A DNA stretch of 64,000 bases from Opisthorchis felineus (lineage: Eukaryota > Platyhelminthes > Trematoda > Opisthorchiida > Opisthorchiidae). The stretch is taken from the NCBI GenBank assembly GCA_004794785.1, contig SJOL01008473.1, positions 108,678 through 172,677 of the forward strand. Reading direction: 5' to 3'. The notes beneath the pieces are model-generated. The model worked only from the letters and a program-made list of their open reading frames with translations, did not search any database and was not told the DNA's origin. The position numbers and the translations under genes were made by a program. Shown here piece by piece: positions 35,075 through 44,599 of this stretch. Numbering within the stretch: the first letter of the stretch is position 1; each line of letters opens with the position of its first letter.

Positions 35075-35410
35075 GAAAAAATACACTCATTTGCATATCA
35101 ACAAGGTTTTCACGGGAGACTCTATTGAATCTCTCGTTTATGATACTCTTCAACTGAATATGCTGCCCCAAGAGGGGTGAAACCGGTCGTGGGCTGTCGA
35201 AGAGTTTTCAGCAACCTCGTGAGTAGTTTCCTTTATGAAAATACCCAGAATGTTGTTCTAATCCGCAGGTTCAAGCAGAACATAAGATTAACGGAAACTC
35301 GGGGACTGCGCCTACCTGATGAGTGCCAAGAAGGGTGAAACCGGTCGTGGGCTGTCGAAGAGTTTTCAGCAACCTTGTGAGTAGTTTCCTTTATGAAAAT
35401 AAATTGATCG
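35075..35410. mobile_element. Rearranged hammerhead terminal repeats, inverted junction and tandem core
   Basis: From 35077 to about 35163 the body segment (ATACACTCATTTGCATATCA to CAACTGAATATGCTGC) runs in the orientation of minus-strand copies. It then abruptly joins a plus-strand hammerhead 3' half (GGTGAAACCGGTCGTGGGCT) with the family tail. A second, complete plus-strand hammerhead with the same tail follows at 35304-35400. So one inverted junction and one direct partial duplication lie within 340 bp. Confidence 0.7.
35304..35360 (+). ncRNA. Hammerhead ribozyme with weakened stem II
   Basis: Both catalytic boxes are intact: CTGATGAG at 35316-35323 and GAAAC at 35337-35341. Stem I, GCCTAC (35310-35315) with GTGGGC (35347-35352), is complete, and the cleavage triplet GTC ends at 35346. 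Stem II, GTGCC/GGGT, keeps only wobble or mismatched outer pairs, so activity is likely reduced compared with the copy at 33815. Confidence 0.7.
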
Positions 35411-35950
35411 AACTTTGTCCAGACCAGTGAGACTCTGGCACAACTACTTGGAATTCCTGCCTCATTCAGTTCCAAGTTCGAAGGACACTGAGAGACACGG
35501 ACAAGCCTCGAAAATGAAGGATTGTTTAACCGCACCCAGACAGAAATGAGTGTGGGAAAGAGTAATTATTGAACAAATGCAAATATTTCTGATGGGTGAA
35601 TGAAGGAATGGTGACAGAAGACGCAACTTATGCTTCACTTTGACAGTTGTTACATTTGGCTCAGATGTGACCATCCCCCCCCCGGAAAATTTCCAGTCAC
35701 TGGCTGCTGACTTAATCCACAAGAAGCAACTGAAAGAGAACAAGACTTGAGACAAACATATCCTCCAATGGGCTGCACCAAAAAGCACACAGAATCATGT
35801 GAGTAACCTTCGCAAATGTTACACTTGGTCTGTGTAGTAGAGTAATCTGTTGGGCACTACTAGATGCTATGAGTTGGAGTACCAAGGTATGGGACGAAAT
35901 ACCGCATGTAAATCTTGGAGGTTGCTCCCTGCTCATGCTGACTGTAATGA
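35411..35950. other. Non-coding stretch
   Basis: Overlapping frames of about 70-108 codons on the minus strand lack motifs. A C9 homopolymer lies near 35677. Confidence 0.4.
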
Positions 35951-35954
35951 TGTT

Positions 35955-35995
35955 ACTGCTGCTGCTGCTGCGGCGGCGGCGGCGGCGGCGGCGGG
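35955..35995. repeat. (GCT)n(GCG)n compound trinucleotide microsatellite
   Basis: About five CTG/GCT units pass directly into about eight CGG/GCG units. On the minus strand this gives a Pro run and a Gln run at the end of a 93-codon frame, but there is no splice or family support for coding. Confidence 0.9.
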
Positions 35996-36784
35996 GGAGG
36001 TCTGGTTCGTGTGCGCTGTTCAGGAGTATTATAACGAACCTGCCCCGGGATGGAAAAGATAAGACTCCCGAAAGGAATCTCTAATTTTAGGTGATAAACT
36101 ACGGGCACAAGGTAACGTGATTGATCTGCAAGACACCGCTGACCGCTGACTGATGAATACGGTCTAGCGCGCTCAAGCTCTCGATTAGGTTCAGTCGTTC
36201 CTCCTAACGTTCGGACAAAACGCATGGATATCATGAATTATATAAAGATTGAATGTATGAAAACTTGACGATACGACGACCCATGCTTTGTCAATTCTTG
36301 TCAGCCCAATTTTCGGCTGTTTATTCAGAAACTGACTAAGTGGCTGACGGTGGGATTTGCAGACTTCACTTCAGGAGCCTAAGCGGTATTCACTTTACAA
36401 GAGTCAATCAAGTAGGCTTGTGTGCACTTCGTCCTGTATGCGATGTATCGTTTCTTAGTTGAAACTTTTATGCCTGGGAGCAACATTCATGTATGGCAAG
36501 TCGTTTACAGACCTGAACAACGTGTATGACCGCACTGAGAGCCGTGTGCTTACAGAAACCGAAATGTATGCTTGTGCGAAAGCTGATCTAGTGGAGAATG
36601 TATCAGGTGCATTCTAATCCAATTGGGTCAGCTAGACCGGTTATTTACGACTGGAAAATAAGTAGACGATTGCGCAACTACCACTTGTGGGAACAACAAT
36701 GTCACAGGTGCTCCGATACAGGTATCAGAAACAGACACGAATAAATATGGCAATAGGTGGAAATATTGGTAGCTCAGGTGCATT

Positions 36785-36985
36785 TACTGGTTGGTGATCA
36801 CGTGGTCCCTGATTGGTTCGCCGAGCTTGGCAATTAGTTTTTAAAGTTTTTTTCCCTAATCGAGAAAGCGTCACGAGTGCGCAGTAAGAACCTTCCTCGA
36901 TTGAAGGCGCGACGTTTGCAAGCTAATCGCCAAGCTCGGTGAACAAAACAACAACCATCTGATCAACCATCAATGACTGAATATC
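36785..36985. mobile_element. MITE-like inverted-repeat element
   Basis: GTTCGCCGAGCTTGGCAATT (from 36816) faces its near-complement ending GCCAAGCTCGGTGAAC (to 36943). Outside these, the two flanks remain alignable for about 40 bp more as inverted copies (compare CCACGTGATCACCAACCAG with CCATCTGATCAACCATCAA). The total is about 200 bp with a 85-nt core and no coding capacity. One-armed relatives occur near 4640, 32257, 50410 and 59000. Confidence 0.6.
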
Positions 36986-36989
36986 ACAG

Positions 36990-38170
36990 TGAACGTAGTT
37001 TGTTCTGGGACCTGAAAACAGGATGGACGTAAAAAAGCTGCATTTGACCCGTAGAAAAGTTAGCAAACAATTATAAACTCTATTCTTTCGCGGAATTTGA
37101 CGAGGCCGCAGTATCGACAACGGAAACCAAATAGAACCGACGATGAAGGAAGCCCAGAAATCCACAAAAAGATGCTTTTTGAACATGCAGCATTAGCGTT
37201 ATTGCAAACATGTCCAGAGATCGATGAACATTCTTTTGTAGGTTGGTAAAACGCCAATTTTACCGCTTTGACGAGTCTTTTATTCTAAATGACACCTTGG
37301 AGATCTTGTGAAGTGGGTTCACTGTTTGGGAGTACTCGACTAGGGGAGATAGTTGACTGTTTATGTGATTTTTTTCATCAGGTAGAACATAAATAAAGGC
37401 ACCCTAGACATTTGGTTAAAATGCCTATTTTGCTTTGTACGAAAATTGTCCGTCGAGTGAATAAACGGAAGATGAACCATTGAGGCGCAGTTTAGTCTAC
37501 ATTGTTTTGTACAAAATTCGGGGTCAGTTTCATGGTGTTATCTCATACACAGTGCTTGCTTCACACCAGCGTCGTCGGTGACCCCTCCTAACTGTTCTCC
37601 AGTGGACGGTTCACTTTATTTTGTGATCATTTTCGTAATATCCGCCCAGAAGAACCACTGTCTCGCTAGCACGAACTGACTGACAGCATGATCTTCTTCG
37701 ATGTGCTGATCACAGGACACCTCAGCAAAAAATCCACGATTCACAGATTATTACGAATGTACTTTTCCAGTTTTCTGATTGTTCATCCAACAGCGTCCGA
37801 GCAGTGTCCCTAAAGCGATTTTGCTCATGCGCTCTACAGATAGTCCATCACACAATAAGGGGAGAAACCTTCGCAGAGCGGTTTTTTCCTAGTGATTCAT
37901 CGTGATACGCGTCAGAACACTATTTATGAAGCAGGCGTATCCATACATCACAGAAGAAAGATGTGCTTGTTCGTAGTTTACTAGTGACTACACCGTCCTT
38001 CCAACCCTAAGCGGGGGTTATCTATGAGCACGGCTGCATTAGGGAGATCGTGTTCCACTCTGGTTTCCATTACCAACCGAAGTAACACTGTGAGTAGGCA
38101 TTGGAGTAGCGGTTGCGTTGGGATGTAGGCGCAGCTTAGCTAACAATCTTACATGAAACGACTAGACCTT
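36990..38170. other. Non-coding stretch
   Basis: No gene, repeat or RNA could be supported here. Confidence 0.4.
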
Positions 38171-38173
38171 ATC

Positions 38174-38290
38174 GTGGCTTTGGCTACCTGGTAGTATCTC
38201 GGCCCTCATGTTTTCCTTGGGTGGCAGAGCAGCCAGGCACCGAAAGGGTATTTCAGCTGAACGATTATTATTATTATTATTATTATCGTG
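38174..38290 (+). mobile_element. SINE 3' part with (TTA)n tail
   Basis: Only the body and tail of the tRNA-derived SINE remain (GGCTTTGGCTACCTGGTAGT, AGGCACCGAAAGGGTATTTC, AGCTGAACGATTATTA). The tail has expanded into about seven TTA units at 38266-38286. The tRNA-like head is missing, as in 5'-truncated retroposed copies. Confidence 0.8.
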
Positions 38291-38349
38291 ATGCGACGGC
38301 TTGCGTATCTCAGAAGACGATTGGCCTTCGGCGCAAGATGCCCACGTTA

Positions 38350-38560
38350 CCTTTTATCAGAGTTTTCAGCAACCTTATGAGTAGTATATTATATATATAC
38401 AATGTATTCCTATATCTCAAATATCATATTAAGTGAGGCGGCCTGGTGCAGCCAGTTCACTTGGAGAGTATCATAAACGGGAGATTCAGCTGGGATTCGC
38501 GTGCGTATCTCGTGAAAACCAAACTGGTATGCAAACGAGCGTAGTTGTCTAGCCTACGGT
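38350..38560 (+). repeat. Hammerhead-family repeat lacking the ribozyme core
   Basis: It starts with GAGTTTTCAGCAACCTTATG, the segment just downstream of the hammerhead in other copies. It continues in family order through GGCGGCCTGGTGCAGCC and GGAGATTCAGCTGGGATT to CCAAACTGGTATGCAAACGA. The catalytic part is truncated at the left end. Confidence 0.7.
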
Positions 38561-38564
38561 CATG

Positions 38565-39870
38565 TTCAGGCATAGAAGCTACCTACCGGCTAGAACAATG
38601 GGAGGAGGTTTTGCTCGGCTCATTCATCCGGACACCTAGAAGTATCAGGCAGAAAGCCCTTCGAAAGAAGTTGGCACAGTGACAGTAGGATTTTTGTTCC
38701 TTCTAGTGGACTCAACTTGAAGATACCACCTTTGATTCAGCATCAGAACACCAAGTTGTAAATCTTCGCGTTTAGGTGTGGAACTTTGAAAGAACGTTTT
38801 TGACAAAACTCCAGGTGTTTACAATGTTTGTGGACGGTGAAATTAACATATAGACACTCCAACCTTTACAAGTAGTTACGGCTGCTGCCTCAGAAGAAAT
38901 TACTTGGTTGGGATAGCTTCCACTTGCGTCAATTCTAGCTTTTTTCTGTTTATACGCTGTTTTTCCTACGAGTTTCAATATTTATCTTGGTACAATCGGG
39001 ATTTTAAACTAAGAGGTGCAACAAAATTCTCAGAAAATTCTTTTTGAGAAAGCCACCCACTTGACTCCGCTTCCGTCATATGTTTTGGACAGCGTCAAAG
39101 CCAGCTGCTCAAAACCACAATCTGTGACTCACTTTGCTGCCGAACACTTCAGGTAATGCACTTTGAGCGTAGAATGACAAGACGGGGGTGCACCGGAAAT
39201 CTGCCTGCCAATCTACCTATCTGTCTATCAAATCTATTCACTCATTCTTCATTATTATTCATTCGATAACTGGCTATTTAGTTCACTACGATAAGCAACT
39301 GTTACGTGGAAGACGACGCCCGAACACTAACATAGGCAAGGGGGAAGTTTTGGCACGATGTGATTCATTACCGTGACTCGAAAGTTACAGAGTACCTCAA
39401 ATTTTCTTCCAGTTCGGAATCTGCGACTGTTTTTCAGCCTAGTAGGATTCAAACAGTTTAGAAGCCCTGTTTAGGCTGGTTTGCGCTCCGTAATTCACGT
39501 CTCTTTGAAATGTCATGTGTTCTGCAGGAATTGTTTTGAGGAAACGGATGCCTACATCCTCTAAGGACTTGAGACAGAATAACTCGTTTTGACGAATGAT
39601 TTGTGACCTGTGAGCTGTGAGCTGCCCATTGGAACTGCCTCTCTTCGACAGCGCTTGCTAAAGGAGAATCACTGTGCCTAATCGTCCGTGATGGAAAAGC
39701 ACAACAGATGAAGAACGCAATCTTCCCTGAGTGATATAAGAATCCCACAAAGACGTACGTTGCTCATGTACACAGGCAACAGCTGCTTAATCAGCGAAAC
39801 GCGTCTCGAATTGTACACTACAGTGGGCTATTAAGTTTTGAGATATTGCCTATCAGGACACTGATATTCT
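38565..39870. other. Non-coding stretch
   Basis: Nothing is supported beyond short frames without motifs. An imperfect CTAT/CATT-rich patch lies near 39210-39265. Confidence 0.4.
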
Positions 39871-39877
39871 TCTGTGT

Positions 39878-40302
39878 TCACAGTGTACTAAGGCTGGCCG
39901 TATAAGTATTTCGTACATCTGAGATAGACTTATCACCAAACCCCATATCTATTGAGGTCAAATCAAGAATTTTTGTTACATTTGAAGAGTAATTTGGAGG
40001 AGTTGGTGGGACAATAAAATCGTAACGATATCCTTCATGGCTCAATACTGTTTGTCTTGGGAATGTCCCGTACGTGAAAGGAACAGAAAACAATTTTTTA
40101 AATAAGAGCAGATGACCGAATAGGAAGGTACACATAACGGCAGAGGTTGTGATGAAACAGAAGACAAAATAATTTACAGCATCATCAGTGCGAAAGAAAT
40201 ACCTGTGTGGCACCAACAGCTCCATTTCAAGGACCATCCCAGAATCTCGAAACACGCATACCATTATGAGGCATAAAAGTAAGCTTGAAAAACTTGTTTT
40301 CA
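39878..40302 (-). CDS. Possible 3' exon with membrane segments, perhaps of the sulfotransferase gene
   Basis: A 141-codon minus-strand frame has hydrophobic stretches (SSLLLCLIMVCVF near its start and NYFVFCFITTSAVMCTFLFG in the middle) and a polar C-terminus (YDFIVPPTPPNYSS). If a 55-bp intron (40357-40303, GTAATG to TTTATAG) is removed, it joins the upstream sulfotransferase exon in frame. Alternatively that exon ends at its own stop (40335) and this frame belongs to another gene or to none. No family was recognised. Confidence 0.35.
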
Positions 40303-40334
40303 CTATAAAAAAATACAGTTCTAACGATCATTGT

Positions 40335-43300
40335 CTAATAAAAATGAAATCCATTACCAGAGAAGTGCATAGCAGGCCGCAAAGCCAATAGCAACGACAA
40401 CAGTATATTGAAGTACTGCCCCAGTAGTCGGCACACTTTGTTCTTCAATGCAAGCATGACCTTCCGCTCATCTATACACGGGAATGGCTCGTTTGGAATA
40501 GGGACTTTCAAAACCTTGCCCAAGGGTTCCCACCGTTGTCGAACATCATAGACCAGGAGCTGTTCCGCCGGGACTGTCTGCTTCACCTGCCCATTCCATC
40601 GTTCGTAGGCAACCAGGAGTTTTTGATCATCGTCACAGTTGGCTTGTGAACCGTACATGCGGTCAAATAAACAGTTCACCAGTTTGAAGCAATCTGAACC
40701 GATGAATAGGCAAATGGCCATCTGATTGAACCAGCTGGTTGGGAATCGTGGTCAGCGTGACAGGACTGGCTGACTCACACTGGCTAACCAGTTTTTAGGA
40801 TCCCGAGCAGTCAGGATAATCTATCACAGAACAAGAATTATACGTGACAATTCAGGGTCCATTGAAATAAGTGGAAATCACCATTAGTAAAACAATGAAT
40901 GATGTGCTTAATTTTGACTTGGTCAGATCGGTAGTCCTCAGAGCCTGGCATACACTGATTTGATACCTTACACTGGAACAACTGCTTCGTTCGCTGTTTT
41001 GAGCGGTTCCACCGGTCCCCAAAATTTGGTGTTTCACATAGGACCGTGTCAAGAGAGATGGCTCAAGTGGTTGGAGCGCGAGTTTACTGATCGGAAGGTC
41101 CGTGGTTCGAACCCGACCTCTGTCTCTCGACTTCGCCTGTCTAGGCTTGGGCAACCTGGCAGTATCCCAGCCCTCGTGCTTCCTTCGGGTGGCATGGCAC
41201 CTTGCCACCGAAAGGGTGCTACAGCCGAATGTGTCAATAGTTGAAGGGCTAAAAAAGCAGAAAATGCGTCTTTAAAATGAGGTGATGCCAAAGTATTGTC
41301 ACGTCTGGTTCATTTATTGATCGGTATCCCGTCCTCCGACTTTCAAGACTGGTTCGACAATAATTAAGGAGACGTTTCCCTGAATACGTATCGGATAGGT
41401 TCATGGGACTAGTTTACTTTGGACCAAATTTTCTGCCATCTGTTCTTGTTCTGTTTGCGACTTTTATTGGAATGTCTTATCGAATAAGCATCACACGAGG
41501 AAATCGCCCGTGGCTCTAAATGAAGGCAGCGAATATATGTGGAAAGGGTGCAACACGTGCATTCGGATCGATGCACGTTGTTGTGTACGACATAAGCGGA
41601 CTCATTGACAAGTAAATACTGAAAGCCAGAAGGGAGAGAACCTGTAATTGCACACGGTAATTGTTTCAACCAGGTGGGATATCTTATATGCCCCGTAACA
41701 GGATTTCTACACTTTCGTTTGAATAAAAATCGCTTAGGACCGGTTGGGTCAAAGTGTGAGTGAACTTAGGAACACACTGGTGTCGCTGTCTACGGTGACG
41801 AAGATAAGCCCTATCTGATAATTACGGTAGGAGTGAAAAAATACCGGTGTGCAACCTCCTAAGCCTCAACGAATGCGTCTCAATGAGAATGAAGCGCTAC
41901 GCTCGATTGCTATAACACCCGGTAGGCTCATTACGAAAACCCATGATGCTTTTTACTCACACAGGAGTTATTCATGTGAATAGATGACACCGTAAGCGGG
42001 TTTGCTGGACAACAAAAATCCGGTCACTGGAGGCTTGTGCATATTAGGACAGCCAAAAACGATTTGCGGAAGCCATATGCGGTGATGCATTCAAGCCATT
42101 TGCACCGTTGTAAGCCTGAGGAAATGAGATCGGCAGTTGAAGGTGCAGAGGCCTGTTGCAAGTCATCAGTTGGCTTAAGCATGATGCCTAACAGTGGGCA
42201 TCGGCACCAGTTACCCAGTTATCATCGATATGCAGGCTTCATCCTCCATGCCGTTTACTTTCCAGTGTAATACTCCTCTGCATAGTAACGGACCACGGGC
42301 TGCCCACTAACGCACCTCCAAGGTAGCAATGGGTAACCTCGCGGCACTGATTAGAAAATGGACGAAACTCACCTGGGTTCCAGTTAGCCAAGTTTAGCAG
42401 GTGAGCGGTTGGGTACGCTGGTAACCCACAAGGCCGATCCTGTCAAAGCACATGTGTCCGCATGTTGCGCAAGTTCGAAGTGGGATGCCTCTTTCGAATG
42501 GCTCGCTCGTTTTGTGGCAATGCAACGCGTCGCATGTCGAAGCCTTTCATATCTGGATGATCGTTCTTCAGGCCATCATGTCAAGCCTGCACAGATTGGT
42601 TTCACACACAGGACAAAAACCTCAACTGGGCATTCGAAAGTATCGAAGAGACGGTTGCGCTAAGCAGCGATGAACATTTAGGATGGACCGCGGACAGTGA
42701 AAACAAAAATCAGGCCGAATACACTCATTTGCATACCAATTTCTTTTTGACAGGGGAGACTCACCTGGAACCAAGCTGAAGCTTTCGTTCGTGTTGTTTT
42801 TAAGCAGCTGAAAGTGCTGCACCAGGCAGCCTCATGTTTCAGCTGGTACGACATTCGAGATATCAGGATACATGTATAGACGTAATACACTACTCACAAG
42901 GTTGCTGAAAACTCTTGGACCGCCCACGACCGGTTTCGCCCATTTTGGAGCTCATCAGGCTTTATTCAAATAAATTGACATGGTTGTTTGTCAACGAATC
43001 AACAATGTTCTCATCTGTTTTTGCTGTCGATGGCGATGATGATGATAATGGCAAAATATCCAACCCGTGTGGTCGACTGGATCAATAAAATCCAGTGGAG
43101 AACCTGCATGACCCTGATTGGTTAAACCTATGTCACTAAAATTGTGATGGTAAAGTTGAGATTCAAACAGGATGTTCGATGTATGTAAAACAAGTCGTTC
43201 CGCTGAGGAAACACAATGCTGGGAGAACCGTCCACTCGAATGTAGGCTATATGTAAATAATTTATCCCTAAGCGGGTCTTTTTGCAAAACGGTATCGTCG

Positions 43301-44593
43301 AGTTCTGCGATTTCTGTTTTTTGGGACTAATGATGTCACAGATTGGTAGCAAATCAACCTGATAAAAGTCTTACATGGGTAACTATCTTTTCAGCACGGT
43401 GAGTTCTGTTGACAAATAACAGTCTGAGGAAAATCCCAACACAAAATCATCAGCGCTCATCACACCCACCCTTCCATGAAGAGTAAAGCCACTTTGGCAT
43501 ATCGGTGTACGATGTCTCCATTATGACCAAAACGTGGGTGATTCAAACGTGCCACAGTTACTTCGCGACCATGACGCCCATCACAATACTACAGGCAACT
43601 TTGTGAGCCCCAAGAAGGGCGAAACCGGCCATGGGCTGTTGAAGAGTTATCAACAGCCTTGTGAGTAGTGTATTGCGCCTAAAAGTCAAGCCACTTTATC
43701 ACCTCAAACATTTATTTGCGGTATGTAGCGAACTGGAATGAATTCGATTCTACAAGATGTTTTTTGACGACCGCCATCACTTGGAGGAAGAACAACATGG
43801 GATTGTAGGGGAAAAAGTAGTGGCTATGGCTTGACAGAACGCTACTCACGATGAACTGTCATGGCGAGAAAACTGACAGTGCATCTTGAGTTGGAAAAAT
43901 GATATAAACGACTGGCAGGAACCAGACTACAGAGTTCCAACTCATAAACACGCTCAAGTCTAAATGCCGGGTTGGAAGATAGTTCCTCAAGAAAACGGTC
44001 TTACTGTGACTAACGCTGTTCGCCTACTGATTACTCATCACTGACGCGGAAAATGTACTGCTTTTCAACAAAACTCTGTCCACCGTTTGTGTTTACACCG
44101 ACTGGAGCTGACTACTTCTCACAACATTATTGCGAAACTAAACTGCCCCCTTGTGCTAATTATGCTGTATACCACATATCAGTAAGAAGAAATAGACTAC
44201 AACAGCTACGGAGATGCAGACCAGTGATAAGGATGCTCACCTTAACACCAGGATAAGCTTCCATCAAGTCTTTGTAATGACACGAAGTTGGAACATCTGT
44301 TGCTGATCGAAATCCTCGATAAATTCGGTGGAACAGCTTCGGAGGAATCGATCCGTTGTTTAGCAGTAGTCTTTCAATCTCTAGCCATGCGGTGCAGTGA
44401 CCGGAACAGCGATCGATCAGTTCGAGACCATGATAACTTGGCTGCCCATAGATGATTTCGAAAGCGTGCTCAAACTTGTTGTCCTTGTTTGGCCAACTCC
44501 AACCCCGATGGCCAACAATGGTCCTTCAGCATCGAAGGCTCCATTGTCCACCTGTGCGTGTTCACGGTTCAGTGGCAAATCCAGCTTGAACAT
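40335..44593 (-). CDS. Sulfotransferase (Sulfotransfer_4 type), three exons, with a frameshift in the P-loop exon
   Basis: Exons are 44593-44241, 40820-40779 and 40721-40335 (or to 40358). The first starts at ATG 44593 and carries the PAPS-binding P-loop-like [10 protein letters not shown] (44500-44471), YHGLELI, and [20 protein letters not shown] next to a GTGAGC donor. The second, 14 codons, encodes [13 protein letters not shown], the family's R-D-x-x-x-W block. The third encodes [32 protein letters not shown] and [14 protein letters not shown], then a hydrophobic C-terminal segment. These motifs appear in the order known for this cytosolic or membrane-linked sulfotransferase family, which transfers sulfate from PAPS and includes the schistosome enzyme that activates oxamniquine. 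All junctions are phase 0. One base is missing near 44464-44470, between TSLS and FEIIYG, so the copy is a pseudogene or holds an assembly error. The intron between the first two exons (3.4 kb) hosts repeats. Confidence 0.78.
41045..41240 (+). mobile_element. tRNA-derived SINE inside the sulfotransferase intron
   Basis: Nearly complete copy: A-box-like GATGGCTCAAGTGG, B box GGTTCGAACCC at 41104-41114, body TGTCTAGGCTTGGGCAACCT, and the end CACCGAAAGGGTGCTACAGC. It lies antisense to the host gene. Confidence 0.88.
41245..42700. other. Intronic sequence
   Basis: This lies within the large sulfotransferase intron. The minus frame 41669-41409 is Cys-containing but has no splice support. Near 42140 there is similarity (GCAGAGGCCTGTTGCAAGTC) to a repeat near 59220. 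Confidence 0.4.
42715..42965 (-). mobile_element. Hammerhead terminal repeat, core intact, stem I truncated
   Basis: The family body runs from ATACACTCATTTGCATACCA to CAGCTGGTACGACATTCGAG, then the hammerhead on the minus strand: CTGATGAG at 42958-42951, stem II GCTC/GGGC, GAAAC, CCGGTC and GTGGGC. Both boxes and stem II are intact, but the sequence before CTGATGAG (GAATAAAGC) has lost the GCCTAC arm, so stem I cannot form. It is inside the sulfotransferase intron. Confidence 0.75.
42970..43590. other. Intronic sequence
   Basis: A short GAT-rich patch lies near 43030-43050. No gene or RNA is recognised. Confidence 0.4.
43598..43680 (+). repeat. Decayed hammerhead repeat fragment
   Basis: Plus-strand TTGTGAGCCCCAAGAAGGGC then GAAACCGGCCATGGGCTG: stem II and GAAAC are preserved, but the CTGATGAG box is broken and the cleavage triplet GTC is changed to GCC. 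The family tail with GCCTTGTGAGTAGTG follows. Confidence 0.7.
43681..44240. other. Intronic sequence next to the first sulfotransferase exon
   Basis: Nothing is supported apart from the donor at 44240. Confidence 0.4.
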
Positions 44594-44599
44594 AACGAT

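Noticed and set aside
35953..36234. Minus-strand frame ending in Pro and Gln runs
   Set aside because: The runs come from the GCT/GCG microsatellite. No splice sites or domain support coding.
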